Positions 53,084 through 61,747 of a DNA stretch of 64,000 bases are shown here, piece by piece. The DNA is from Streptomyces shenzhenensis (GTDB taxonomy: Bacteria; Actinomycetota; Actinomycetes; Streptomycetales; Streptomycetaceae). The notes beneath the pieces were generated by a model. The model did not search any database, was not told where the DNA came from, and worked only from the letters and a program-made list of their open reading frames with translations. The translations under genes and the position numbers were made by a program. Each line of letters starts with the position of its first letter. The stretch's first letter is position 1. Location of the stretch: assembly GCF_021462265.1 (NCBI RefSeq), contig NZ_JAJONF010000023.1, positions 86,321-150,320 of the forward strand, given 5' to 3'.

Positions 53084-54613
53084 ATGGCAGACGACTACCT
53101 CGTACGCATCGGCAAGCTCATCCGTGACGCCCGGCAACACCGCGGCTGGACACAGACACAGCTCGCGGAGGCGCTCGGCACCAGTCAGAGCGCTGTCAAC
53201 CGCATCGAGCGCGGCAACCAGAACATCAGCCTTGAGATGATCGCTCGAATCGGTGAAGCCCTGGACAGCGAGATCGTCTCACTGGGCTACGCGGGCCCGA
53301 TGCATCTGCGGGTGGTGGGCGGCCGTCGGCTGTCCGGCGCAATCGACGTGAAGACCAGCAAGAACGCGTGCGTGGCCCTGCTGTGCGCCTCGCTGCTCAA
53401 CAAGGGGCGCACGGTGCTGCGCCGGGTGGCCCGGATCGAGGAGGTGTACCGCCTGCTGGAGGTGCTCAACTCCATCGGCGTGCGCACCCGCTGGATCAAC
53501 GACGGTGTCGACCTGGAGTTGGTGCCGCCGGCCGACCTCGACATGGACTCCATCGACGCCGAGGCGGCCGTCCGCACCCGCTCGATCATCATGTTCTTCG
53601 GGCCGCTGCTGCACCGCATGGACCAGTTCAAACTGCCGTACGCCGGCGGCTGCGACCTGGGCACACGGACCATCGAACCGCACATGATCGCACTGCGCCG
53701 GTTCGGCCTGGACACCGCCGCGACCGAGGGGCAGTACCACGCCCGGGTCGACCGGGCGATCCGGCCCGGCCGCCCGATCGTCCTGACCGAGCGCGGCGAC
53801 ACGGTGACCGAGAACGCGCTGCTGGCCGCGGCCCGCCACGACGGTGTGACGGTCATCCGCAACGCCTCCTCCAACTACATGGTCCAGGACCTCTGCTTCT
53901 TCCTGGAGGCGCTCGGCGTCGAGGTCGAGGGCATCGGCACCACGACCCTGACCGTGCACGGCATCCCGAACATCGACGTCGACGTGGACTACTCCCCCTC
54001 CGAGGACCCGGTGGAGGCGATGAGCCTGCTGGCCGCGGCGGTCGTCACGGAGTCGGAGCTGACGGTCCGTCGGGTCCCCATCGAATTCCTGGAGATCGAG
54101 CTCGCGGTCCTGGAGGAGATGGGCCTCGACCACGACCGCAGCCCCGAGTACACCGCGGACAACGGCCGCACCCGCCTGATCGACCTCACGGTCCGCCCCT
54201 CCAAGCTGGAGGCGCCGATCGACAAGATCCACCCCATGCCCTTCCCGGGCCTGAACATCGACAACGTGCCGTTCTTCGCCGCGATCGCGGCGGTCGCGCA
54301 GGGCAAGACCCTGATCCACGACTGGGTCTACGACAACCGCGCGATCTATCTGACCGACCTCAACCGCCTCGGCGGCCGCCTCCAGCTCCTCGACCCGCAC
54401 CGGGTCCTGGTGGAGGGCCCGACCCGCTGGCGCGCCGCCGAGATGATGTGCCCACCGGCGCTGCGCCCCGCCGTGGTCGTCCTGCTGGCCATGATGGCCG
54501 CCGAGGGCACGTCGGTGCTGCGCAACGTGTATGTCATCAACCGCGGTTACGAGGACCTCGCGGAACGTCTCAACTCGGTCGGGGCGCAGATCGAGATCTT
54601 CCGGGACATTTGA
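53084..54613 (+). CDS. murA2: UDP-GlcNAc 1-carboxyvinyltransferase (MurA2) with N-terminal XRE helix-turn-helix
   Basis: The product is 509 aa. Residues 1-66 are an XRE-type DNA-binding domain (GKLIRDARQHRGWTQTQLAEALGTSQSAVNRIERGNQNISLEMIARIG, in pieces). Residues about 75-505 are an EPT fold: GRRLSGAIDVKTSKNACVALLCA (Lys-Asn substrate motif), the loop LPYAGGCDLGTRTIEPH with the PEP-binding Cys190, and RGYEDLAERLNSVGA at the end. MurA adds enolpyruvate to UDP-GlcNAc, the first committed step of peptidoglycan synthesis. The HTH fusion suggests a dual enzyme/regulator. Its last codons (IFRDI-stop) coincide with the left att-like repeat. Confidence 0.92.
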   Translation: MADDYLVRIGKLIRDARQHRGWTQTQLAEALGTSQSAVNRIERGNQNISLEMIARIGEALDSEIVSLGYAGPMHLRVVGGRRLSGAIDVKTSKNACVALLCASLLNKGRTVLRRVARIEEVYRLLEVLNSIGVRTRWINDGVDLELVPPADLDMDSIDAEAAVRTRSIIMFFGPLLHRMDQFKLPYAGGCDLGTRTIEPHMIALRRFGLDTAATEGQYHARVDRAIRPGRPIVLTERGDTVTENALLAAARHDGVTVIRNASSNYMVQDLCFFLEALGVEVEGIGTTTLTVHGIPNIDVDVDYSPSEDPVEAMSLLAAAVVTESELTVRRVPIEFLEIELAVLEEMGLDHDRSPEYTADNGRTRLIDLTVRPSKLEAPIDKIHPMPFPGLNIDNVPFFAAIAAVAQGKTLIHDWVYDNRAIYLTDLNRLGGRLQLLDPHRVLVEGPTRWRAAEMMCPPALRPAVVVLLAMMAAEGTSVLRNVYVINRGYEDLAERLNSVGAQIEIFRDI

Positions 54614-54618
54614 TGCGC
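54597..54618 (+). repeat. Left att-like direct repeat over the murA2 stop
   Basis: The 22 bp begin TCTTCCGGGACAT, continue T, and end TGATGCGC. The same sequence with one change (T to C at the 14th position, silent in Ile) recurs in the same orientation at 63958-63979. Interpreted as attL of an element integrated into the murA2 3' end, leaving the gene intact. Confidence 0.75.
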
Positions 54619-54619
54619 G

Positions 54620-54680
54620 GATGCCGCCGCACCCTGTCCGACCTGCTATTTAGCGGGCCAGGATGGGGTGCGGCGGCATC
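54620..54680. terminator. 15-bp inverted repeat between murA2 and the integrase remnant
   Basis: GATGCCGCCGCACCC (54620-54634) and GGGTGCGGCGGCATC (54666-54680) pair perfectly around a 31-nt loop. It lies between two convergent genes, directly beside the left att-like repeat. It could be a bidirectional terminator or part of the recombination site. Confidence 0.65.
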
Positions 54681-54701
54681 TCTGGGACTTCTCTGGGACT
54701 T
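54681..54701. repeat. Tandem decamer near the integrase end
   Basis: TCTGGGACTT occurs at 54681-54690 and again at 54692-54701, an 11-bp period. Short direct repeats on one helix face between an att core and its integrase gene are typical arm-type integrase sites, but this is only an inference. Confidence 0.4.
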
Positions 54702-54757
54702 TGAAGCCTGCGGCGGGCTACGGGCCGCGTTCCAGGGCCTATGTCGACCGGCCGCGG

Positions 54758-55162
54758 CTACGCGAAGATCGCGTCGATGGCGGCGCTGCCTCGTGCACCG
54801 GCGCGGGGCAGGAAGTGGGAGTACTTCCGCAGCGTGAACCCGGGGTCGGAGTGCCCCAGCCAGCGTGCCAGGGAGACGATCGATTCGCCAGCCTCCAGTT
54901 CCTCGGAGGCGTAGAAGTGGCGCAGGGCGTGGAAGCCGTGCTCCCGGGATGGCTCCCACACGCGAGCGCCGTTTGGGTTGCCCCCCTCCAGCGGAGCGAT
55001 CACGCCGGCCTCAGCCAGAGCGGGCTTCCACACGTAGGAGTTGAAGTAGGACATGAGTGCGTCGGCGAACGTCTTGACCATCGCGCGCAGCAGATCGGGA
55101 CTCGCCGCGGCGAGGTTGTCCTCGGCGAGGGCGTGCAGGGGCAGACTGTCTGGTGCGGTCAT
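54758..55162 (-). pseudogene. Chimera: IS256-type transposase start fused to tyrosine-integrase end
   Basis: The 134-codon frame joins two unrelated pieces. Residues 1-38 (MTAPDSLPLHALAEDNLAAA to KTFADALMS) are the N terminus of an IS256-family transposase, with its own AAGGAG and upstream leader. From residue 39 (YFNSYVWKPALAEAGV) to the end it is the C-terminal catalytic part of a tyrosine recombinase: HGFHALRHFYASEELEAG (Arg of H-x-L-R-H), LARWLGHSDPGFTLRKYSHF (His and Tyr). The junction is near 55049. The integrase N-terminal domains and core Arg are gone, and so is the rest of the transposase. Not functional. Confidence 0.82.
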
Positions 55163-55401
55163 CGTGCTGATCTCCTTCGTGACTCGACATCTCGAAGATC
55201 AGCCGGTGGCCGTTCTCATATCCGGGCACTCACTCCGACGCCGAGGCAAACGCCCGGACCAGGTGGGAGCCCGTACACCACTTCTCCGGACGCAACCAAC
55301 TAGCGGTGTATCGGCGGGCCCAAGTGACGGACACCTTGAAACCGGCCAGCTCTCAGGACAAACGCTTCGCGCTCTCTCGCCAGGGCGAAGATCATGGCGG
55401 A

Positions 55402-55764
55402 ATGGCTGCGTACATGTACGACCGACTGATGGCGGAGGACGAGTACCGCCAGCGCGTCCGGCGGCACCGTCCCAGCTCGCTCCTGCCTCTGATCGCTGCT
55501 GCAGCGGCCCGCTACGGCTCACCGCAGCGGCCGCAGTCGTGGTTGGAAAGCCCCTCTCTGAAGTACACGCCGTGGGCCCTCGCCGATGCAGTTCGCGTAT
55601 GCCTGGCCTATGGCACCGAGCACCTGCGCTCCGAAGCCACCGAGCGCGACCTGTTGGCGATCCTGGCGGCGTACTCCAGCCTGAAGGAACCTACTCTGCA
55701 TGGCACGGACGAGGACGCAGTCCGCCTACGCGACTTCATGATGCGCCTGGGCGGCGAGGGCCGG
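55402..55764 (+). pseudogene. 5' fragment of an unidentified gene
   Basis: The frame starts MAAYMYDRLMAEDEYRQRV and continues with PSSLLPLIAAAAARYGSP, YTPWALADAVRVCLAYGTEH, EATERDLLAILAAYSSLKEP and EDAVRLRDFMMR. It looks like ordinary cytoplasmic helical protein with normal codon use for about 120 codons. It then meets the antisense aldo/keto-reductase fragment at about 55765, beyond which the frame is a shadow. The family is not recognised. The 3' part has evidently been lost. Confidence 0.45.
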
Positions 55765-55953
55765 CTGGGAGACTGTGACGCCCGTGGCCGCGGCCAGGTC
55801 ACCGGGCTTGCCCACGGCCTCGACGTTCTTCTCGAAGTTGTCGGGCTGCCAGCGGGGGTCGACGTTGCGCATGTCGGTGACGTCGTATTCGTCGGCGGGC
55901 TTGGCAGGATGGGAGAACAGCGGGACAGCCCAACTAAGCCCTCTCATCTGCAT
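55765..55953 (-). pseudogene. Aldo/keto reductase fragment
   Basis: About 55 codons match the segment before the C-terminal helix of aldo/keto reductases: RNVDPRWQPDNFEKNVEAVGKPGDLAAATGVTVSQ (in pieces: NVDPRWQPDNFEKN; VEAVGKPGDLAAATGVTVSQ). The preceding residues (SWAVPLFSHPAKPADEYDV) are already unlike the family, and after VSQ homology stops. No catalytic tetrad residues are included. It abuts head-on the truncated gene at 55402, marking a recombination scar. Confidence 0.65.
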
Positions 55954-56243
55954 GGTGCCGGACGTCCTCCGGCAAACGCTCTCACGGGAACCGCTGTTTG
56001 TCGTCGGGCCGTAGTGCCTTCAGGCCCGCGCGAGCGTCGACCGAGGCCGCACTCGACGGAGCTGACCGGCACCGGGCGACCCGATCGCCGCAGAGACGGA
56101 TGCCGCCGCTCGGAAGCGAACAGGGACACGCGTATGTCGCCCGGACTCGGATCCCGCCCGTGCGCCTGCCCCTGGCCCCGCCCGTCGCGACCGGCTACCG
56201 GCTTGCCCCGGTGTGCTACACAGGGAATAACCAAAGGGGCATT

Positions 56244-57422
56244 TTGCAGCAGCTCACGCTCGGAATCATGTCGCAGACCCGCAAGGAAAACGAGCATCGT
56301 CTGCCCGTTCACCCCGCCCATTTCGACCGCATCGACGCCGGTCTCCGCAAGCGCATCTACCTCCAGGAAAACTACGGAAAACACTTCGGCGTCCCGGACA
56401 GCCGGCTCGCCCCGCTCGTCGGGGGGTTTCGCACGCGCGAGGAACTCATCGCCGACTGCGACGTCATCCTGCTGGCCAAACCACTCCACGAAGATCTCGC
56501 GGAACTGCGCGAGGGCCAGGTCCTGTGGGGCTGGCCGCACTGCGTCCAGGACGAGAGGCTCACCCAGACCGCCATCGACCGGCAGCTGACTTTGATCGCC
56601 TTCGAAGCGATGAACCACTGGACCCACAGCGGCGCTTTCAACCTGCACGTCTTCCACAAGAACAACGAGCTGGCCGGGTACTCCTCGGTCCTGCATGCCA
56701 TGCAACTGGGCGGCGTGACAGGCGACTACGGGCGGCGGCAGCGCGCGGTTGTCATCGGCTTCGGCGCGACCGCCCGCGGCGCAGTGACCGCGCTCAGCGC
56801 CCTGGGCGTGCACGACGTCGACGTGCTCACCGCGCGTGGCGTCACCGCCGTCAGCTCCCCCATCCACTCCGCGCGGATCGTCCACTTCGACCACGACAAG
56901 GCCGACGACACCCTCGACCCGCGACGCAGTGTCGCCCTCACCGAGGACGGCCCGCTGCCGCTGGCCGAGTTCCTCGCCGGGCACGACATCATCGTCAACT
57001 GCGTGCTGCAGGACACCGACGCGCCGCTGATGTTCCTGATAGACGAGGACCTGCCCAAGCTGACACCCGGCACCCTGGTCATCGACGTCTCCTGTGACGA
57101 GGGCATGGGCTTCGACTGGGCCCGGCCCACCACCTTCACCGACCCGATGTTCACCGTCGGCGACCACGTCAAGTACTACGCAGTGGACCACAGCCCCTCC
57201 TACCTGTGGAACTCCGCGACCTGGGAGAACAGCGAGGCCCTCCTGCCGTATCTGGACGTCGTGCTCCAGGGCCCCGACGGCTGGGACACCGACGACACGA
57301 TCCGGCACGCCATCGAAATCCGCCGTGGCGTCGTCCAAAACCCCAAGGTGCTCGCCTTCCAGCACCGCACCGCCAAGTACCCGCACGCCCACGAGGAGAC
57401 CCTGGCGGAGTCGCGGCCGTAG
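56244..57422 (+). CDS. N5-(carboxyethyl)ornithine synthase / alanine dehydrogenase-like protein
   Basis: The product is 392 aa. The N-terminal domain LTLGIMSQTRKENEHRLPVHP and GFRTREELIADCDVILLAKP resemble the AlaDH/PNT family. VLWGWPHCVQDERLTQTAI, then FEAMNHW and HVFHKNNELAGYSSVLHAMQ, resemble N5-(carboxyethyl)ornithine synthases most closely. The NAD(P)-binding site is RAVVIGFGATARGAVTAL. It likely catalyses an NAD(P)H-dependent reductive condensation of a keto acid with an amino acid. The TTG at 56244 with AAAGGGG upstream is chosen because the first beta strand (LTLGIMS) would be lost if the ATG at 56268 were used. It lies in the att-flanked region. Confidence 0.72.
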   Translation: MQQLTLGIMSQTRKENEHRLPVHPAHFDRIDAGLRKRIYLQENYGKHFGVPDSRLAPLVGGFRTREELIADCDVILLAKPLHEDLAELREGQVLWGWPHCVQDERLTQTAIDRQLTLIAFEAMNHWTHSGAFNLHVFHKNNELAGYSSVLHAMQLGGVTGDYGRRQRAVVIGFGATARGAVTALSALGVHDVDVLTARGVTAVSSPIHSARIVHFDHDKADDTLDPRRSVALTEDGPLPLAEFLAGHDIIVNCVLQDTDAPLMFLIDEDLPKLTPGTLVIDVSCDEGMGFDWARPTTFTDPMFTVGDHVKYYAVDHSPSYLWNSATWENSEALLPYLDVVLQGPDGWDTDDTIRHAIEIRRGVVQNPKVLAFQHRTAKYPHAHEETLAESRP

Positions 57423-58149
57423 CGTCGGTGCGTCCGGTGCCCAGCCCTCTCGACGGCAACAGCGATGCCAGATCCGGGGCTCGGCATCCTGTGACGCCGC
57501 GGTGCTGGTCCGCCGACTGTGGGGCTCATGTCTGGTCGTTCATCATCGTGCCGCTTCCTGCTTTCTGTGCGTCGTGCCGGATTCGCGGAGCGGCATGGCC
57601 CCCAGTCGTGCAGGCCGGTCAACCCGGTGCCAGTCCGTGTCAACGCGATGCCGTTTGCGAACCGACGCGGTTGTGACACGGGCGGGAGTAGGGTGGAGAG
57701 GACGAGGATTTCCGTATGCCGGAACTGAGACCGGCCCGCCCCGGACCGTCGCCTCGTGTTCGGGTCCACCGGCTCCACCTTCCTTCCGCAGCACGCCACC
57801 CGTCGACACAGGGCAGCCCGTGAGCCCGGCCGCGCCATCCGCATCCAGGCCGAGGAGCCCCGTATGCCGCTCAGTCCGACCACGTCCACGACGGTCACGA
57901 CGGTCACGCCGTCGGACACCGTCCCGCTGTCCCAGGGCTACGACAGGGACGTCCCCCTTCCCGGCGCTGTGCCTCGTCGCCCTGACCCTGCTCTCGTTCG
58001 GCCAGAGCGGGACAACCGCCACCACGCCAACCCCACCAGCGGCGTCGACCGTGGCCGGCTCGACCCGTCGGCCGAGTCCGGCCCGCGTCGCCACCCGCCG
58101 CGCCTGACATCAACCATTCACCCATGTACGGCAGTTGGCCGGAGATCTC
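57423..58149 (+). other. Long region without an assignable gene (one possible 35-codon ORF)
   Basis: These 727 bp hold no recognised gene. A possible small ORF at 57716-57823 (MPELRPARPGPSPRV...) follows GGAGAGGACGAGG and TAGGGT (57689-57694). From 57864 a frame reads MPLSPTTSTTVTTVTPSDTV; a second frame further on encodes the hydrophobic FPALCLVALTLLSFGQSG, as if one frameshift had split a short membrane protein. All of this is weak. Confidence 0.3.
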
Positions 58150-58575
58150 ATGACCCCCGCACTACAGCCCCCGCTTCCCTCCCATCCTCTCCTTCGCCTG
58201 CGCCTGGCACCGTGCGGCGGCATGCCCCGCCCCATCGATGGAGCGTGGTGGCCTCGTTCGTACGAGCTGCTCGCCGAACTCCCCCAGCTGCTCGCCGGGT
58301 TGCCGCGCGCATGGGGCCATATCACCAGCGTCACGGTCAACGGGGCGACCTGGTCCGCGGTGCCCGGCCGGATACTCGTCTCCAACCAGGTCGTACAGTT
58401 GCACAGGACCCTCACGGCGTCCGCCGCGCACACCATCGTCCTTCTCGCGCCCGGCCAGGGGCGCTGGGACCTGATGGTCGTGCCACCTAATACGACCGAG
58501 GAGGCCGCGGAACCGCTCATGGCGGCCGGGGCGGACGGTCAGGCGCGAGAAGCGGTGACGAAACCTCGATGTTGA
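58150..58575 (+). CDS. DUF5994 family protein (first copy)
   Basis: The product is 141 aa. The family blocks are RLRLAPCGGMPRPIDGAWWPRSYELLAELPQLLAGL (in pieces), WGHITSVTVNGATW, and HTIVLLAPGQGRWDLMVVPP. There is no signal or membrane segment. ATG with GGAGA 4 bp upstream. A paralogue lies at 59505 with a small ORF between them. DUF5994 genes are multi-copy in streptomycetes and of unknown function; the GAWWPRS core may be a binding fold. The C-terminal 25 residues after the domain look unrelated. Confidence 0.75.
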   Translation: MTPALQPPLPSHPLLRLRLAPCGGMPRPIDGAWWPRSYELLAELPQLLAGLPRAWGHITSVTVNGATWSAVPGRILVSNQVVQLHRTLTASAAHTIVLLAPGQGRWDLMVVPPNTTEEAAEPLMAAGADGQAREAVTKPRC

Positions 58576-59096
58576 TCTTGTGGGTTCCGGCGGGGGTCAA
58601 GCGCGTGCGGCGAGCGGTCCGGTGCGGACTGCGCTGCCCAGCGCGGACAGAGAGGCCGATGCTGTACGGACCAGTTTGTCGACGAGCGGGTGCACCAGCC
58701 AGATAACCGGGACAGGTGACGACCACCGCCCTGGGTCGGCGAAGACGCCGGTCACCCTGTACGCGGAAACCCGCCCTTCCCGCCAACGCTAGCCGTCGCG
58801 GGATGGTCCTCACGGCCGTTGGGGAGAGCGGAATTCAGCCGGTCATGCGTGATCCGTAGCCGTACGACAGCCGTCCCCGGCTTCACCGCCTGGTGGACAG
58901 CGTCCGGCAGGAGCCTGGTCACACGCGGGGAACTGGAGTCGGACATGACACCCGCCGGTCTGCGAGGAATGCAGGGTGACTTCCTCAGTTCAGGTACTCC
59001 GCGGCCCGCAGCAGTCGGAAAGCTCGCTGGTCGCACAGGCCGGAGTAGGGTGAAAGATCCAGTCCGCGGATCCACGCCCAAGAGGGAACGGTCGTT
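58576..59096. other. Intergenic region without an assignable gene
   Basis: In 521 bp I see no convincing gene. A minus-strand frame encodes WSSPVPVIWLVHPLVDKLV and following residues, but it lacks a clear start. The sequence GGAGTAGGGTG at 59042-59052 precedes the small ORF at 59097 and resembles the GGAGTAG(C/G)GTG motifs before 57700 and 59390, so a shared promoter type is possible. Confidence 0.3.
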
Positions 59097-59348
59097 ATGC
59101 AGCCCCAGGAAACTCCCCCCGACGGACACGCCGACGTACGTATCGTCGCCGCCTCCCCTGAGGTCGCCCGCCGGGTCGCGGAGGTTCTGCGTCACTGCTT
59201 CGCCACCACAGAACAGCGCAGCTATCCGGCGGACACCGAGGGAGGGACCCGCCTCGAGCTCACCGTGGACACCACCAGCGCGGCAGAACCGGCGCGGTCC
59301 TGGCTGGAGACCAGCCGCTCCTCTGGCCAGGACGGCCGCCAAAAGTGA
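59097..59348 (+). CDS. Small hypothetical protein
   Basis: The product is 83 aa, starting MQPQETPPDGHADVRIVAAS and continuing PEVARRVAEVLRHCFATTEQRSYPA. The pattern (beta strand, helix, then TRLELTVDTT strand) suggests a compact alpha/beta protein, and the composition is normal. I recall similar small streptomycete proteins next to DUF5994-type genes, but no function. ATG preceded by GAGGGAA. Confidence 0.6.
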   Translation: MQPQETPPDGHADVRIVAASPEVARRVAEVLRHCFATTEQRSYPADTEGGTRLELTVDTTSAAEPARSWLETSRSSGQDGRQK

Positions 59349-59504
59349 GGGGATCTCCGGGAGCGGTCCGTTCGGCCTCTTCGGGGAGTAGCGTGAACCC
59401 ATCGGGAGCACTTCGCGCACCGGCCTCGATACCGGTGCCGTTCCTGGTGAGCAACGGCACCGGACAACTGTGCACGCACAGGGGTTCGGAGACGGGTTCG
59501 CACG

Positions 59505-60056
59505 ATGTCCGCGATCACCGACCATCCCTCGCCGCACGCCGTGCCCTTCAAGGTCCCGACCGCACGCCTCGCCCTCAAACCCGTGAGCCCCTCACCGGGG
59601 CAGGTGGAGCTGGACGGCGCCTGGTGGCCCCGCTCCCGTGACCTGAGCGACGAACTGCCCGCGCTGGCCGACGTACTGGACCCGCTGTGGGGGCGGATCA
59701 CCCGTATCGCCGTCAACCCCCGCTACTGGCCGGTCATCCCGCAACGGATTCTCGTCAACGGCCATGTGGTGAAGATCGGTTGGTTCACCACGGAGCTGGA
59801 CCCGCACAAGATCCTGCTGCTGTCCGGAACGTCGGGCCGCTGGGACCTCCTGGTGATACCTCCGGAGGTCAGCGCCCCGTCGGCCGCCCGGCTGATGGCC
59901 GCCGCGAGCGCGAGCACCACCCCGCAGTCGACCGCGACCGCTCTCATGACGGCGGAACTGGTCGACGCCCCCTGCACATCGGCCGACGCCGACACCGGAC
60001 GGCCCGACCGGCTGGCGGCGGAGATGCGGTCATGTGCGCCGCCGCCCCGGCCGTGA
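59505..60056 (+). CDS. DUF5994 family protein (second copy)
   Basis: The product is 183 aa. The domain (about 15-125) reads ARLALKPVSPSPGQVELDGAWWPRSRDLSDELPALADVL (in pieces), WGRITRIAVNPRYWPVIP, and HKILLLSGTSGRWDLLVIPPE. It aligns with the copy at 58150 over its full domain; a polar tail of about 55 residues is extra. Start ATG at 59505, 120 bp after a GGAGTAGCGTG motif. Likely cytoplasmic. Function unknown. Confidence 0.78.
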   Translation: MSAITDHPSPHAVPFKVPTARLALKPVSPSPGQVELDGAWWPRSRDLSDELPALADVLDPLWGRITRIAVNPRYWPVIPQRILVNGHVVKIGWFTTELDPHKILLLSGTSGRWDLLVIPPEVSAPSAARLMAAASASTTPQSTATALMTAELVDAPCTSADADTGRPDRLAAEMRSCAPPPRP

Positions 60057-60519
60057 CGAGGCGGCCCGGATCGCGTAACCACCGCGTTGCCACGGACCGT
60101 CGAAGTCGGCGGGACGCCGCGTCCGCAGGGCCATGGGCTGCGAGGTGGTGGGTGGTGCGTTCGCCGTGGGTACGCCGACGGCATCGAAGTCGCTCACGCC
60201 GTGGCCGAGCGCACGAATTTCGCCATGCCATGAGCAGCCGATCAGGCTCCAACCGAGACCTGCGGCGGGCTACGAGCCACACTCCACGGGGTTGTCACCG
60301 GGCGCCAAGCCAAACCGTGGCCGGAAGGCCGGTCGAGGGGGCTCGGCCGATCAGGGGACAGCAGACGGTGCGCAGTCACCCAGTCACCCAGTCGAGTGAG
60401 GGCGTCACCGGACTCACCGCGCGACGCCCTGTCCACCCCGTCGCCTCCGGCTCGCACGGGGGAGCCCCCAGCATGGCTGCGCGTCTGCGCGGCCCGGCCG
60501 CGGCTGTGCCCGTGGCGGG
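60057..60519. other. Intergenic region without an assignable gene
   Basis: In 463 bp between the DUF5994 gene and the convergent repeat-rich gene I see no coding frame with a plausible start, no strong terminator and no repeat element. Confidence 0.35.
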
Positions 60520-61452
60520 CTACCAGATCAAGCACCAGTAGTTGTCATAGTGCCCGATGCCGATACGCGGGACATGCGGCACAAGGTTCGGGTTGGGCTG
60601 TCCCACGGCCGCCAGCGAGCAGACCGGGTCGCCGACCGCCTTGGCAGCCGCCATCCGCTTGGCGGCAGCCACGGCCTCCGGCGACGTGAACCAGGTGGTC
60701 ACTCCCGGTCTGTTGCCCGTGGTCGTCGGGGCCGGAGTCTTGGGTACGGGTGTCTGCGAAGGCTGCGAGGTGAGCGCGGGCCGGGGCGGACTCGGCCGCG
60801 TCGTCGCGGGGTACGACGGGAGCGGACTCGGCCGCATCGTCGCAGGAGACGACGGAGGCACACCCGGCCGCGTCACCACAGGAGACGACGGAAGCGGACT
60901 CGGCCGCATCGTCGCAGGAGACGACGGAGGCACACCCGGCCGCGTCACCACAGGAGACGACGGAAGCGGACTCGGCCGCGTCACCACAGGGGACGGCGGG
61001 AGCGGGGTCGGACGTGTCGTCGCAGGGGACGGCGGGGGCGGGGTCACGGACGGGCTGGGCGTCTGTGCCTGGGGAGGTGCCGGCTTCGTGGTCGGCGTGT
61101 GCACCGGCGGCGGGAGAGCCGGGGTCGTTCGGTGGGGCGCCGTCCGGGTGGCTGTCGGCACCGGCGGTACGGCCCGGGTCGGCCTGGGCGCGGGAGTCTG
61201 CGGGGGCCTCGGCGTCGCCGGGGCCGGTGAACTCGGGGCCGTCGGCCGCGGCGAAGGGGACGGGGATCGGGCCGGGGATGGACTCTGCGTTGACGGTGAC
61301 GCCGTCAACGAGGGTGACGGCGTCGGGTGGGGGGCGCTGCCGCCGCCGGACGACAACAGCGCCCAGGCAGCCAAACCGCCCCCCAGGGCGACCACGGCCG
61401 CTCCGCCCACTATCCACGGAGTCCGCCGCGATGGCTGCCGGTGCCGGTTCAT
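60520..61452 (-). CDS. Membrane-anchored Pro/Thr/Ser-rich repeat protein
   Basis: The product is 310 aa. A short basic cytoplasmic N terminus and one membrane helix (WIVGGAAVVALGGGLAAWALL) are followed by about 210 residues of Pro/Ser/Thr-rich spacer. Within it RPSPLPSSPVVT and RPGVPPSSPATM alternate as a 24-residue repeat. The C-terminal 60 residues are non-repetitive: TTWFTSPEAVAAAKRMAAAK, DPVCSLAAVGQPN and IGHYDNYWCLIW, with two Cys that could pair. The architecture suggests a wall-spanning stalk presenting a small C-terminal domain outside the cell. Function unknown. Confidence 0.6.
   Translation of the reverse strand: MNRHRQPSRRTPWIVGGAAVVALGGGLAAWALLSSGGGSAPHPTPSPSLTASPSTQSPSPARSPSPSPRPTAPSSPAPATPRPPQTPAPRPTRAVPPVPTATRTAPHRTTPALPPPVHTPTTKPAPPQAQTPSPSVTPPPPSPATTRPTPLPPSPVVTRPSPLPSSPVVTRPGVPPSSPATMRPSPLPSSPVVTRPGVPPSSPATMRPSPLPSYPATTRPSPPRPALTSQPSQTPVPKTPAPTTTGNRPGVTTWFTSPEAVAAAKRMAAAKAVGDPVCSLAAVGQPNPNLVPHVPRIGIGHYDNYWCLIW
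60821..61000 (-). repeat. 72-bp tandem repeat inside the Pro-rich gene
   Basis: Units 60821-60892 and 60893-60964 are near-identical, and a partial third begins at 60965. Each consists of two related 36-bp halves. The repeat stays in frame (24 codons), so copy-number changes would only alter stalk length. Confidence 0.85.
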
Positions 61453-61747
61453 GATTCTCACTGTCTATCCGATCGCCGACGGCCTCAAGCCGGAGCCCGA
61501 GCCGCCGCCCGCTTCCGGCAGCGTCCACCGGTGCCGTACTCCTGGCCTGGCACGGGCACCTGCCGGGACGACCGTGAACCCTTCTCGTGGGTGCCACCCA
61601 CCGCACGAGCACCGGTGCCCCACGCGCCGAAACCCACCTCGGCCACCGCGAAGTGACGCCGTTTGCCGGGCGGGACTCGGCCGGTGACGGGGACCGGGCC
61701 GAGTCCGCCGTCCGGCGGTCGGCGGTCGGTGGTCGGGGCGGGCGGGG

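Noticed and set aside
54620..54680. The 15-bp inverted repeat as a transposon terminal repeat
   Set aside because: The repeats are only 31 nt apart and lie between convergent genes, so a terminator or recombination-site hairpin is more likely.
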